Made by a program: the position numbers and the translations under genes
From: Beta vulgaris subsp. vulgaris
Taxonomy: Eukaryota > Streptophyta > Magnoliopsida > Caryophyllales > Amaranthaceae
DNA length: 64,000 nt
Assembly: GCF_026745355.1 (NCBI RefSeq)
Contig: NC_079210.1
Location: 31,422,559-31,486,558, forward strand
Reading direction: 5' to 3'
The notes under the pieces: generated by a model
Told to the model about the DNA's origin: nothing
What the model saw: the letters and a program-made list of their open reading frames with translations, nothing else
Database searches by the model: none
Shown here: positions 33,074-46,102 of the stretch, piece after piece
How the letters are laid out: each line of letters opens with the position of its first letter
Position numbering within the stretch: position 1 is the first letter of the stretch

Positions 33074-35299
33074 CACTACTACATAATTGACCTTAAGTAA
33101 CATATTTAGGTAACACTTTTCAAATTGTAGATTTTCTATATATTAAGTAACACTTTTGTAACACTTTTGTAAGATTTAAGGTAACACTTTCACAAAATGT
33201 AACATTTCATAGTAACACTTCTAAAATTGTAACATTATGAATTTTACAATAGGTAACACTTGCGAAATAGTAACACTAGAACTTTAAAATAGGTAACACT
33301 TTTAAAATAGTAACACTTAGGAACATTAAAATAACCCTCCCAATAATATATCTACTTTAAAATAATGTTCGACCCTCACTTTTCCCTCAATTGAACTCTC
33401 TCTCGTGCGCACAGTCCCTCCCTCTGTGGACCTCCGCCTTCCTTGGCTTCTGTCGTCCCTCCCTCCGCCTTCCTTCGCTTTCTCAGTCGTCCTTACTCAC
33501 TCCATCGACCTCTCAATTGGTTTCGACGACCTTACTCCTTCCGTCGATCTCGCCGGCACTGTACTCCTTCGCCGACCTCTCAATTCATCTCTGATCAAGT
33601 ATTTCTCCCATTTTTTCTCTCTCCTCCTTCAAGAGTTGTAGTTTTGGGTAGTTTTTACTTTTTACATGAATTTAACTGTTTATTATGGGTTTTGGTTGTG
33701 GTTGTGGTTGTAAGATGCAATTTTTCATGTTTAATCTAGGAAGTTATTGTTTGTAATTGGCAAATGGAACGTGCATGTTAGTCTTGGACGAACACTTAAG
33801 CAACTACAAGAGGGGGGGGGGTGAATTGTAGTTGAAGAGATTTTCAAACTTTTTGCGGAAATAAAAGAATGAATAAGTAAGAAAGAAATAATTGCATGAA
33901 TTAAGAAAGAACTAGGAACACGGGATTTTTACAAGGAAAACTTCCTAGGCCTAATAGGAAGAAAAACCTTGACCACGAGGGATTTTGACTCAATTCTCTT
34001 TAATCACTTTTAGGCCAAAAGACTCTCTTTTGTACAACCTAAACTCCACTAGTGCATAATTGACCTAAAGTATCACCCCAAAAGTGTTACTTAAAGGCCT
34101 AAAAGTGTTGCCTTAGGTCATATGTAACACTTTTGTAAGTGAAACATCTGCCCGTGCTACCTATTCTCTAAGGTAACACTTTCCAATGCTAATGTTTCAC
34201 TTTCTCAAGTGTTACTCAAAATTCTCTAACGTAACACTTTTTTTAATCTAATGTAGCATTTTTACAGTGTTACTAATAATGTTTTATGTAACACTTTTTC
34301 GTCTATAGTAGCATTTTCTATGTCATCTCTTGACTTATAGTAACACTTTGTTAAATATTATGTATCATTTTAAATCAGCATATGTAACACTCTATTAGAT
34401 ATTTGGCAACACTTCTTATCAGCTAGTTTTATAGTGTAACACTTCTATTTCACATATCTTATAGTAATATTCTTTAATTTATCGGCATATATACAATGAT
34501 AATAATAGTAAAATTTATAAACGTAATAATTGAAGAGGAAATAAAATGATATTATTAATATAAATGAGTAGAAATACTCAACGACCATTGTAAAAAATGA
34601 GCCAAAGAGTTTACTCAATAAAAGCATAATACAAGGTCAATGAGAAATGAGAAGAGCTTTGCTTGTTAGATTTCCAAAATCAACTGCCTTTCGCAATGTA
34701 ATGTATAAGTCTTGTGAAATACTCCTATTCTGGAGTGACTATGGCCTTGTTCACCCCTGACCCTTGCTAGTCTAGGTCAAGTGTGCTAAACTTTTGTTTA
34801 CATATCACATCATTAGAAAAGAGTAATTACTTTGCTCTCCGTGTCTTTGTACTCCTCCAATTCCTCCGGTCACAAAGACTGAAATGCCAACCTGCAATTG
34901 TACACATAACAGTCAGCCAACAAATGAAGATAGGAAACGACACAAACTGTGCAATGCAATATTGGGACATAGCTGACAATTGAGGCAAAAAACATTGTTG
35001 CCGAAACTATTGTAGCACCATTTCCTTCACCGGCAATCTAGAGTAAAAGTGAGATAGTTTACTTCAAGTGAAATTAGAACCAAGCGCAATACATTCATGT
35101 ACAATAAGCATTATTTGTCGAAGAAGCATGAAGACCAAACGAGACACGTAAGAAGTCAGACAAACTAATTGCGAAAGTTATTTGCTACTACACTTCGAGG
35201 ACTTTGTCACCTGTCAAAGATTTCCTGACAGCCAGGTTCATTTAACAAAACTATAAGGGGATGCATACTTGTCCTTCATTGAAACCGAGCTCCTGGCCC

Positions 35300-35580
35300 C
35301 AGTAATATGCTGAGTACTGATATAAGGGGGAAGGGGCACTTTTGGTAGTACTTTCATAAGTTAGTGGCTTGAAGACTAAGTAAGTTGGTTAGGATAAAAA
35401 CTCTATAAATAGAGGAAGTAAGATCAGGGAAAGCATGGAAAATATTAATGAGAGTTCTGGTGAGATTTTAAGAATTTATTAGGAGGGAATCAAGCCTTTT
35501 GGAAGTTTGTTACTATCTTTACATATTTTCTGCAATTTCCATTTTATTAATACAAATCCATTTTCAGTCCTTAATCATCA
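35300..35580 (+). repeat. Possible short LTR with TATA box
   Basis: GGGCACTTTTGGTAGTAC is followed by CTCTATAAATAGAGG at 35,401-35,415 and TTCCATTTTATTAATACAAA near the end. This promoter/terminator spacing is typical of short Copia-type LTRs. The borders are not fixed. Confidence 0.35.
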
Positions 35581-37260
35581 TTTCAAGCTGAATTAGCTAT
35601 GTCAGTTCTTAACATAATAACTCGCAAAATGAGAGAAGAAAAGACATCGCAAAGAGGCTGGAAGCTTGAAGGATCACAATGTAGGATAAAGAGACAACAT
35701 GTCTAGATAGACTAGATTCCTGAACATTGGTAATAACCATTAAACAGGATATGAAATATGTAACCTTTGGGAATTCAGATGATTTATGAGACAATAATAT
35801 CATACCATATCACACCATTACCTTAATATCTCTAGTAGCTTATGGACTCAAAACATATATAACCTTAACCAAAGAGCTGCAAAAAAATCCTCTTTGATCC
35901 TTAACCTTACAATTGCAAAGAGGTTTTCTCAAATATACTAGAAGCAAGGCAACTCACTGGCAACCACTACCAGTACACAGCAAAAAAGTAAGTAAAGGAT
36001 AGTTTTGAAAAGAAATAAAGAAACTCTCAGATCTAATCCATCATAATCCAAATTCCAAAGTTAGAAAATTTACCCACTAGAGACTCCTGTTTAAGTCAAT
36101 GACAAAAGCATGACTGTCTTTGATATAGGCTAAACTAAGCTACATAATTGGCGCAAATCATGTTCATCTAGTCCTCACTTATGTCTTTGGATAAAAATCA
36201 TATAGCGTGGATGGATTAGCAGTTACTTACATCAATTTCTTCCCAAAAAGTTGATGGCTAAAGTAGAAGCTCAAGAGACAACCCAGTCGCAACATGATAG
36301 CTAATAACTTTCACTTATTGGGATTTTTCAATAAGAAAAAAAAGCAACAGTAATATATGTAAAGTGAACAGGTGGACTTCTAAGATACATGCAGAGTACG
36401 AATTCTGATTTTGCAGCTTCACAAAAATATATCACTCTATAACAGGCTGAACCACCACCACCACCCCCACAGCCCCCCCCCCAACCAAAAAAAAAAAAAC
36501 ACGCACACAAACATCAACACAAGTTCCCAATGTCTCTAGATAATTTAAACCCGGGCGATGCATTGATGAGGCAAGTAACGTCATCCACAAAGGCTATTCA
36601 CATTTGAGCTGAAGCACAATAACTGTTTGCAGCTTGATAATAATAAGAAGCATGGAAACTTAAAGGAACTATTTTGTCTTAGTCGCCAATAATCCCAAAC
36701 CAGAGAATGGTAAAACCCCCCCCCCCCTCCCGGATCAGCTAAATAGAGGTGAAAGCTTAATTTTTATTGTTGAAATTGAATTTCAACTTCAATAGAAAAA
36801 TAGGTCTAACAGCAATTTATTTTCACAGGGCTTTGCTCAAACATTTTCAAACTCTAAGCACATGAGAACCATATGAATACGATGAAACAAAAGTGTGGCT
36901 ACATGAGAAATCAGCATGTAGTCGTGTATGGGCTTAATAATCAACACTTGAAACATAAAGCTGCTTCCATATGAACAAAAGTGGAAAAGGCGCCAATTTT
37001 AAGATATACAAGAATTAAATTTCCTTCTTCAGGCAGATCCAAGGCTGAAGGAAGTGATGTGTACTACTAGCATATTGCATTTCCGCTCCAAGTTATGAAG
37101 TGCTCGAGAAGTTGGTAACACTGAACGCAACCTTTCCCAGTAATAAGGTTTTTTACACCAAAGGCAGTTCTCTCACAAAGACATTAATCCCACCAAGAAT
37201 ACACAAGTAAAATATCTAGGAAGAATACTTAAATATGCTATATCTGTTCTTTCGCCATAC

Positions 37261-37373
37261 CTGAGAGAAATTAACAATTACAGGAAGAATGTGTACAATG
37301 CAATCTTGAGTCTCCAAAAGCTTTCCAAGGGCTGCACAACCTTCAACGGCCAATAGACGAACAAAATCCTGAT
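37261..37373 (-). pseudogene. Captured exon of protein phosphatase 2A scaffold subunit A (PR65)
   Basis: Read on the minus strand, the 113-bp exon encodes DQDFVRLLAVEGCAALGKLL followed by ETQDCIVHILPVIVNFSQ. This matches the well-conserved HEAT-repeat segment of the PP2A A subunit, where plants have DQDSVRLLAVEGCAALGKLLE. That protein scaffolds the catalytic and regulatory subunits of the phosphatase. The exon keeps both splice borders: acceptor TTTGTTTTAG before AT-CAG and donor CTCTCAG|GTATGG. No neighbouring PP2A exons were recognised in the element, so this is a fragment carried by the CACTA element and not a functional gene. Source-gene intron sequence probably extends on either side. 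Confidence 0.85.
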
Positions 37374-37499
37374 CTAAAACAAAGATGTCTAATTTAATAG
37401 CAATAAAGGTATCCGATTTTACTATAACCGATTTTATGTAAGTTAATGAGAGCAAAGCTTTAGTCATACTCGATCCATATACGACTAAAAGTTTAGAAC

Positions 37500-37750
37500 A
37501 AGCACCTCACAGAAAAATAATCTATCATTTACAGACTTATCGATTGTATTGTACAATTGTTATAAGCTCTGCAAGTGACAATCAGTTTCATATATCACAA
37601 TCTAGAAATATTGCGCAATAAAGTGAAAATACCATCTTGTGTGAGATCCTCAAAACATAGACATGATGAGCACCTCACATAAAAAAATCTATCATTTACA
37701 GACTTACAAGTGAGAATCAGTTTAATATATCAAAATCTAGAATAAGTGGA
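37500..37750. repeat. Local duplication in the captured segment
   Basis: A block with GCACCTCACA, then TCTATCATTTACAGACTTA, then GTGA(C/G)AATCAGTTT(C/A)ATATATCA occurs at about 37,501-37,610 and again at about 37,670-37,745. The phrase GGAATGTCCAAATCAGTCAT recurs at 37,748 and 37,889. Confidence 0.7.
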
Positions 37751-38079
37751 ATGTCCAAATCAGTCATATCCACAACAATATCAACAACTTCACCAATATA
37801 TAACCAGAATCATGCTAACTTGATACTATCAATTAAATCTGAATTAAACAATAAGGTTGAAAATCAAATTTCAATACATCAACCAAGAGGAATGTCCAAA
37901 TCAGTCATTCCAAGTATACTTATTATAAACACCAATTGAAATCCATATTTCTCTCCAAACATAAATCAAATTGAAACTAATTGAAACTTATACCTTACAA
38001 TGAATATCATAGTAACACGTTCAATTCATAACAAAGTCAATTAAATTGCTAAAGGAAAGAGATGGCAGACTTAGTTTAG

Positions 38080-38690
38080 TACCTCTGCTCTTGTGAGCAG
38101 CGAAGAACAGAGACACGAGCACAGAGGGGTTGAGGGGGTTTCAAGGCTTTGACGACGACTGAGCACCGGCGAGCGATATCCGGCAGGGGAGGTGTGCTAC
38201 AACGAAGATGCGAGGCTTCGATGCAGGCGCGGTGAGGCTGTTCGAGTACCGCAACAAAGCGAATCAGAGGAGGGAGCGAAGGAGGACAACAGAACAGACC
38301 ACAACACCACAAGTTAGCGATGCATCATTGACGGAACAACACCACCACCACGCAACCATGGCAACGCGGCGCACGAAGAGCAGCAGAGCGACACCCTCGA
38401 ACAACAAGTAAAGAAACAGGGGAGTAGAGAACGCCGCAAAATCTCCGGCAACCTTGGAGAACGCCGGCGAGATGTGACGAAGGTGAGCGAGAGAGAAACA
38501 GAGAGTCTGACGGGGAGGAGAGAGAATAAGATTGGGGGTTTTCTTTGGGGTTTTTCTCGAGCGTGGTAACTGATAAGAGGGAGAAGGAGTTGGGGTTTTG
38601 GTTTAGGTGAGAATGCCAACCAAAAGATCGGGGGGGGGGGGTTGTTTACTTCATTAACCAAAAACATAAAGGAAGGGATTAAGGGCACCC
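38080..38690 (-). other. GC-rich leader-like segment, possible captured first exon
   Basis: On the minus strand this GC-rich, CT-rich stretch ends at CACAAGAGCAG|GTACTAAAC, a good splice donor near 38,082. It lies upstream of the PP2A exon on the same strand and may be the first exon of the captured or chimeric transcript. No recognisable protein motif. An ORF on the + strand across it is not supported. Confidence 0.35.
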
Positions 38691-40679
38691 GACTTTGGTT
38701 TCCTATTCGGGTAAATACATATCAACAAATTGCTCATTGAACGCGATATATAAAATAATATAATAATAACTTCATAAAATTAATATAATAAATATATATA
38801 CATGATCGACAAATAAAATTCATAAACATAATTAATTTAATAATTGTAATTAGCTTTTAAACAAACACTCTTAAAAACAGGGATATTACAGTTACTTAAA
38901 GAAAAAAAAAGTGATACTGTTAAATGTTACCAATATGTATGTGTTACCTAAAGGTGTTACCTATTTAAAAGTGTTACAGCAAAATGTTACTCAATTAAAA
39001 AAGTGTTACTTCAAAATGTTACTTATTGAAAATGTGTTACATTAAGTGTTACGAATTGATTAAGTGTTACCAAGGTGTTACATATATATTCGACAAACTT
39101 AAATTTTGAAAAGTGTTACCTCATACATGTTACCTTAGGCCAACTTTGTACTAGTGCTCGGACCAACTCTGTTCCTCTAGGAACTGGTTCCCAGTTTGCC
39201 TGTTCCCCCTGAACAGTTGACTTCTCTCTTGACTTCACTCGAAGTCTTTTCTCTTTCTCTTTCTCTTTTTCTCTCAAAATGATTACAAACTTAGATTCTC
39301 TCAACCCAATCTATAATACATCAATGTCTAAGAAGAAGAAAAACCGAGTAAACTTTCACTAAAAATATTAAATAAAATTCTGAAAGTCTTACTAAAAGAT
39401 CCGTTACAAATAACTATTTGTAGAGACCTATCTACTCGAATTCTTCTCCACGATCTTCTCCAATACTTATCCATGTTCTTCTCCATGAACACACGTAGCC
39501 TTAGCCACTTCTCCATAATCTGTCCGTTGTAACTTTTCCGTTGGCAGTTGGTTTAGTTGGGCTTCCACGATCTTCTCCACGATCTCAGCCACTTCGCCAT
39601 GATCACACGCCTCACAAATAGCTAGGTTGTTGTGGTTCCTAAATTCTAGGAACTACCTCAACGTTCACTTTGTTAGCGCGCGTGCTTAGGTTAATGTTTG
39701 GCGGCTCCTTGTTTGTAGGATAAACAACAATGCTACACACACATTTAACTAAACAAAATATTATGGAATCTTAATATATTTCATTTGTTACAACCATAAT
39801 ATAAATCGGATAACACAAATAAATTATAAATAATTTTAAACTTGATTAAACACCAAATCAAATCTTCATAAAGTATTTATCATTTTATTTGTGAAACCTA
39901 AAGATAATTATATGAATTAAAACTAGAAAAATAAAATAAACAAAACAAAAACAAACTAGAGAAATAGAACAAAGACATAAACAAATTACTTCTAACAAGG
40001 AAACTAAAAACCGAATTAAACTAATAATATGTAAACTTTAATTATATGTCATTATCAAAATAGTGAAATAACAATGCCCAATTCTGAAATTGAAGTTCAA
40101 TTTTAAGTGAGAGACTCATAATCTGTTTATTAGGGAGAATGTGGCTGAGTATTGGTTTTTTCATGGTTTTTAATGAACTGGGTATATGATAATTTGATGG
40201 GTCTATGTCATTATTTTTTCTGTATCTTATTGATGGTTTTTAACATTTCTTATCTTTCTTTGCTATTGCCAAGTATTAGAGCCTCGAAGGAAAGGAGACG
40301 AGTCACCAAGGAGGGGAGGAGGCAGTCTTTGGGTGAGAGATTTATATAGGGAGGGGGGCGTATATCAGTCATTAAAGAGGAAGGGTGGAGTAGAATTAGG
40401 GGTATACTAATTGGAATTTTAATGTGTGAAGGGAATCTAAGTATTTTATGAATGAAAAACTTATTGGAAAATGGAAGGGGAACAGGTAATTTAGAATAAC
40501 CCAAAGCTGAATTAGTGAAAAAAACAAGGGAGTATAACTTTGGAAACATAAAAAATGGCAGTTGATGGTTAGTTGACAAAGTAGTTATAGTTGCACTACT
40601 TGTCCATGACAGCTATATTGATGGTTAGGTTGACAAAGCGGATTATGGAAAAAAAATGGTTATAGTACATATTCATGCA

Positions 40680-42993
40680 AGATGAACATGGAATGTTTAG
40701 AGTACATATTCACATGCCTTTGAATAATTTTACTCAAAACTTTTTCCAACTTTGTGCTTCAAAGATTTTAGAAGTGGAAGCTGAAGAAAACCTACAATAT
40801 GCAATTCAGGAAAAGTTTGCTATTTTTGGGGATGTAAGTATATTTTGACTAGAAATTCAAAGTTTAACATTGTTAACTTATCTGATAACAACTCTGATGT
40901 CTGTCTTGTCTCACCTTCATGTTTATGAAATTCCGATGAACATGGAATGTTTATGTTTTGTTTTTGTTCTCCTGTGAAGCCATGCAAGGATAATATTTTT
41001 TACCGCTCCAGTAAAATAATAAGAAAATATGTGGTCGAGAAGGTTAAAGAGCCATTAGGCATAAGATCTTCAGACCACCATAGGGCAGGAATCACCTGCT
41101 TTACCTTCCTAATGTCATGTCTAACCTGCACGAAGTTTGGGATTTTGATAATCTTAACAGATTATTTGCTTCAAATATCTGATTGTTTGGAAGATAGTCC
41201 TAAAAACCCTTCATTCCATTCATTTATATTCTATGGTAATGTGAAGCCCTTTTTGAAACCTCTCTTGATAAAAAAAGTTGATGACTTGCTGCGGGATGGT
41301 TGTCAGGGAACCAACTTATGGTCATTGCTAGTGTTGGGAAGTAAGAACTTAGTAAATCATTGTTAGGTACAAAATGATATTTTTGCTTTCGAATGTGCTT
41401 TCACACAATGAATGTTTCTAAACCTTGTAGAAAGAAGATGAGGCTATTGATATCCTTCTAGCAGAATTCAATATCTAGTAAATCATAGTTAGGTATAAAA
41501 TGATATTTTTACTTTCGAATGTGCTTTCATAATGAATGTTTCTAAACCTTACAAAAAGAAAAACATGAGGCTATTGGTATCCTTCTGGCAGAAATTGATA
41601 TCTATGAGCTTTTTTCGTTTAAACACTGTTAAGGAAGGAGAATTAAGCTTGCTCTTTATGAAGGTAAATATCTTAGTTGTTGAAGCTTTTGTTTGTTAGT
41701 TTGTTTTGCTCAGCCATTAGATTCATTATTGATCTCTTCTGCTTGAGTAGAATAACTTTTTGGTGTAGAAACATTTGCAAATATCGTGACCTTTCATTGA
41801 TATATACAATTTTGGATCTGATCTTACAGAACTTGACGAGAGAATGCAAGAAGTGAAGAATGAGCTTAGTCTATGGAAGGTGATGAATATGATGAAAATC
41901 GCAAGAGAAAGGCATTGGATGCTTTGAGGCAAACGGAGAGCTGGAATCTATTCAGTGATACCTTTGTGCTATTATTCTGTACTGATCTTATTATTAATAA
42001 AACTTGGGATGCATGTACCAGTCACAGGTGTTTTTTGCTAGTGCTTTTAACCTACCGCTGCTTGTAGATGGAATTTTTTTATTTTTATGATAGAATCATA
42101 TACTCAAACATAATGGTGCTTCTCGTGCAGGGGTTTAAAAGTTACATTGTTGCTTGTGAGACCTTTCTATCACACTTAGGTTCTACCTTATGGGGTACTA
42201 TGAGACACATTATAGCCCATTCCGTGGCTAATGGACGGTTCCATTTTTGTGAGCAGATATCATATCAATTATTTTTTGTCACTCAGCAGGTATCATCCTT
42301 TTCTTTCACCCCTCTTTGTTCCTTTGCCTCTGTCTGTTTATCTCTTGTCCCCCCTTGGTCTGTGCATTTGTTAGCATGTGTCTTCATATCTGGTCATTTG
42401 ATCCACTAAATCATGCGCTTTTATTTTTAATAAGAAGAGTACGTTTGCTGCAAAATCACACAATTAGGCTAAAATATGTTGATTTCACTCAAACTGTATA
42501 ATTATTTATTGTATTGTCATTATAGGAGAAGATGGAGGAAGTCCAAAAAGAAAGTCAAATTAATGGAGATGATGCATATTATAAAGTTATGAATAAATCA
42601 GAAAAGTTGAAGAAATGGTCAATCAAATAAAGGAAAATGTAAGGGAGATTATGTAGGTGGTGTAGTCATTCCAGATGAGTTTTTGCAATCATATAAAGAC
42701 CAAATTGTGAAGGACACTGTTAGAGAAGTAATGAAAACGTTCGAGCAACAACTTGAATCAGGAATGTTTGCTGATTTGTCTCATTCACTTGAAAATGTGT
42801 CCACTATTCATAATATTACAAAGCATCTTCATGAAGACACTACTGATCAAAAGAAGGATAAGGTAATTTGTAGGCTTCTTTACTTCTCAAACATAATTAA
42901 CAAGCATCTCTATAATAATATTATTGTTGAACATTTCATCTTAATATTCTTTTTATTACAGGATGAAGAGAATCAAAATGATGAACTGGAATA
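40680..42993 (+). pseudogene. Decayed multi-exon gene of the 10.6 kb CACTA element, not recognised
   Basis: Several exon-like pieces with good borders lie in order. One open piece ends at a donor (GAT|GTAAGTA) at 40,833 and reads QDEHGMFRVHIHMPLNNF. A 159-bp piece at 42,131-42,289 (GFKSYIVACETFLSHLGSTL) has acceptor CTCGTGCAG and donor CAGCAG|GTATC. A piece at 42,526-42,862 reads EKMEEVQKESQINGDDAYYK and, after a stop, PDEFLQSYKDQIVKDTVREV, a charged coiled-coil-like stretch. The last piece at 42,961-42,993 ends DEENQNDELE and a stop. The position before the right subterminal repeats suggests an accessory protein gene of the element, but no family is identified. Confidence 0.35.
41351..41603. 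repeat. Tandem duplication, 126-bp unit
   Basis: Two units both begin AGTAAATCAT.GTTAGGTA and contain TTTCGAATGTGCTTTCA and TGAATGTTTCTAAACCTT. They differ at about 10%. Confidence 0.85.
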
Positions 42994-43702
42994 GCAACAC
43001 ACGAAATCGAGGCCGCTAGGAAAATGGATGTATATGGCGAGACAATAAAAGATGGAGTACAAATCAGATATATGACTATTAGATCTAGTTTTAGATTACC
43101 ATATGAATAAATTCTTGTTGGATGATTTTGATTTTAGATTGAACATATATTATTTTTCATTAGTTTATTATTTACGAAAGTGTAGCACTAATAATTGTAC
43201 AAAATTCTATAATTATTATAATATAATTGTCAATTCATATATTAATTTTAATTTATATATATGTATATACACATATTCCCTAATAAAGAAAAGTGTTACT
43301 TAATCACATAGAATGTGCTACAGAATTTGACGAGAAAGTGTTACCTAATAAGACAAGAGATGCTACTTAAAATGGTAAAAAGTGATACGTAATGTTTAAT
43401 GAAGTGTTACTATAGGTTATGGTAACACTATAATATGTTACTAATAATATGAAAAGTGTTACATAATAAATTTGGGGTAACACTTTAAAAGTGTTACAAT
43501 AGGTATTAAAAGTGTTACATAAACGAATCTAAGGTAACATTTGTTTAAGTGTTACTATAGACGATCAAAAGTGTTACCTAATAGCATAGGTAACACGGGC
43601 AGATGTAACACCCAAAAAAGTGTTACCTATTATCTAATGTTACACTTTAAGCACTTTAAGTAACACCTTTTGCTGTTACTTAAAGTTAATTATGTAGTAG
43701 TG

Positions 43703-45480
43703 ACTTTTTCCATTCATAAAATTCAATAATAATCCTTTTTATTTTACTTTATTCTCACCTCTTTTTTCGCTTCTTTTTCATTTTATTTTTCACTTTTTTT
43801 TCCTTTTTTTTTTCAAACTTCCAATTCAATTTCAAAGCTCACTAAACATATATTTCATCCATCTAAACCAGAAATAGAGCACTTCAACTTAATACAAATC
43901 AAACCAAAACTAATACTCACTGCTCCCCCCAAGCTAGGTTTAGGACAAGAATCAAATGAGACCAATGGCTTGTAATATAGTTAATTAATTAAACATAGTT
44001 AGGAAGACTCAACGAGGCTAGAGAAAGGATAATATGAAAAAAAAAGAATAACTCTGGAGCTAAGATTATGAAATGAAATGCCGCAATCATATCAAAATGT
44101 ATGCACGCACTATCAAATATTAAGGAGTACCAAGTCAAAGTCAAGATCAATGCGACAAGTAAGGAACTAATCACACATGAAAGAATATTACTGACACAGA
44201 TACGTCAGTTTCTAGGCACAAAAGCTCACTTGGATTAGGGTGTCGGCATAGTAAAGTTAAATCGAGCCAGGGAGAGATCAAACAATCTTACCACAAACGA
44301 TCAATTGCAAAACAGTAGTGCTATGAAGAATCATGAACAAGATGAATGACGCTTAGGAAGTGTAGTGAAATATCAACAAGGTTCTCAAAAAGTGCTAGCA
44401 ATAGTCCCATAGATGCAAACTAAAATGATATGAAATCTAATATGAAAAGAAAAAAAATTATAATGCAACTAAGAAAGCAGTACATTTGTTTGCGTTACAT
44501 GTAAACTCCACCTGTAATGAGCGGTACAAACCATGTAACAATGCTACTAAAACAATAAATCTAAACTAGTATGCAACTAACATGCACGAAGTGACGTCCT
44601 TCCCCAAGAGAAACTTTACATTCTCCTCAATGTTACATTGAGAAGAACAACGAAGCAAAAAAAAAGAAAGGCATGGGTACAACTCACATAAAAGGTGGGT
44701 AATGAACATAGAGTGTGCCAAACAGTATTGACACTTCCATTATGAAGAATCCAATGCCTTCAGTAACTTATCAAATTTCCCTGCAAACATTTATTGAACA
44801 CTCGATGTTGCTTGACAGCAAGCATAATTATATTCGCTAATAGGGGGTTAGACGTACCACAAGAAAAAGAAAAAAATGTACAACTATCTTACAATTCCTC
44901 AGGATTCACAGGATGAACAAGAATATTTACTTGGAACAAATTATCATGCAACAATAGCTCTTTGAGAAAACAAGGAGGATATAACATAGGGGACGAAGGT
45001 ACGAGATCAAGCTTCTGTGAAAAGGGGATATGAGGGCTATGCAGGTTAGGGTCAACATCAAATTTTTGTATGTTTTTAGCATATTCAAACTCTTTACCTA
45101 AAACTTCACTCTCATTAATAAGCTTGTCGAGAAAGGAGTTTTCATTCAAAAGTTCAATAACCAATGGTTTTTCAATCATTGATTCTATAACTAATGATTT
45201 TTCCTCCTAAAAAACATCTGTTATATCCATCTTTTCCTTATTTAAACTACCATGAAGAGTCGAATGATAACCTTCTTCTAATGAACTAGCATACTCAACT
45301 AACACATCATCATAATACAAATGTTGCTCAATAGGTTGGCTAATAGATTTTAGTCTAGATGCTATTGATCTTTGACTTTCTGCAATTTTTGTATGCTATT
45401 GATCAATAGGTGAAGTCGAGGAGAGAGAGGGTAAAATAATCTCTGTAAATATCAAAGAGGAGTTAGATGATTTATAGAAA
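43703..45480 (-). pseudogene. 3' internal region of the gypsy-like element (proximal part) with an ORF trace
   Basis: Continuation of the sequence interrupted at 33,073. On the minus strand from about 45,460 a frame reads SLEEGYHSTLHGSLNKEKMD, meets a stop near 45,210, and continues MIEKPLVIELLNENSFLDKL to a stop at 44,889. It is followed by TTGAGGAGAATGTAAAGTTT (44,644-44,625), a phrase like those between pol and 3' LTR of plant gypsy elements. The protein family is not recognised; it may be an envelope-position or gag-like ORF. No splice borders are evident. Confidence 0.4.
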
Positions 45481-45639
45481 GCGGTTTGTTGATAAGGATT
45501 GAAGATAAGAATGTGATTTGTTTAAGGAAATGGAATGGTGAAAGAAGAAAAAGAAAGAAATCGGAAAGAGAGAATGTAAAACAGGGGGAAAGTTTTTTAA
45601 TTCGACATGTAGGCCCTGCCTCACCAAATTATTCGACAT

Positions 45640-46045
45640 GTCATCCCCTCCCCTGCACACCCCCTCCCCCTGCTGCGCACACCCCCTCCCCCTGCTGCCC
45701 ACACCCCCTTCCCCTGCTGCACACCCCCTCCCCTGCACTGCACAGCCCCCCTCCCCACACCACCCTGCTGCCATCCCCCCCTGCACACCCCTCCCCCTGC
45801 TGCCCCCCTCCCCCACTGCTGCCCCCCTCCCCCTGCTGCCATCCCCTCCCCCTGCTGCCCACACCCCCCTCCCTCCACCTGCTGCCCCCCCTTCCCCCAC
45901 CTGCTGCCCCCCTTCCCCTCCCCCACCCTGCTGCACCCCCCCTTCCCCACCTGCTGCACCCCTCCCCCTGCTGCCCCCTTCCCACCTGCTGCACCCCCCT
46001 CCCCTGCTGCCCCCCCCCCCCCGCCGCCTCCCCCACCTGCTGCAC
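45640..46045. repeat. C-rich CTGCTGCCC minisatellite
   Basis: Degenerate units of about 15-25 bp built on CCCCTCCCCCTGCTGCCCAC. Long proline-rich ORFs (+) and glycine-rich ORFs (-) are consequences of the repeat. It ends just before the first exon of the CACTA gene at 46,103. Confidence 0.85.
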
Positions 46046-46102
46046 ACCCCCTCGCGCCCTAAATTTATTTTTATATTAATTCGTATGTTTGTACAATTTC
46101 AG

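Larger units (their letters stand above)
34047..39156. mobile_element. 5.1 kb CACTA element, AGTGTTACC family, with a captured host gene fragment
   Basis: The ends are CACTAGTGCATAATTGACC and, read inwards from the right, CACTAGTACAAAGTTGGCC. The target duplication CTC is exact (34,044-34,046 and 39,157-39,159). AGTGTTAC-type subterminal repeats occupy 34,066-34,455 and 38,925-39,135. The body holds no transposase but does hold a protein phosphatase 2A scaffold exon with intron borders (37,261-37,373) and a leader-like GC-rich exon (about 38,080-38,690) on the same strand. Confidence 0.9.
33776..39735 (+). repeat. LTR-like sequence split by a CACTA element
   Basis: The left part (33,776-34,046) starts TGTTAGTCTTGGACGAACAC, passes AAGAGGGGGGGGGGTGAATTG, and breaks at the CACTA insertion. 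The right part (39,157-39,735) continues with CT-rich DNA and ends near GGATAAACAACAATGCTACA. Joined, it is about 850 bp with TG...CA ends, consistent with a solo LTR. No target duplication was seen, so the outer borders are tentative. Confidence 0.45.
33074..43702. mobile_element. 10.6 kb CACTA element, AGTGTTACC family, containing nested insertions
   Basis: The termini are inverted: CACTACTACATAATTGACC on the left and CACTACTACATAATTAAC read inwards from the right. The 3-bp target duplication ACT is exact (33,071-33,073 and 43,703-43,705). Many copies of AGTGTTAC and its complement lie in 33,104-33,345 and 43,290-43,690. Subtracting the nested LTR and CACTA leaves about 4.7 kb. A decayed exon series at 40.7-43.0 kb is the only coding trace, with no recognisable DDE transposase, so the element is probably non-autonomous. 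Confidence 0.9.
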
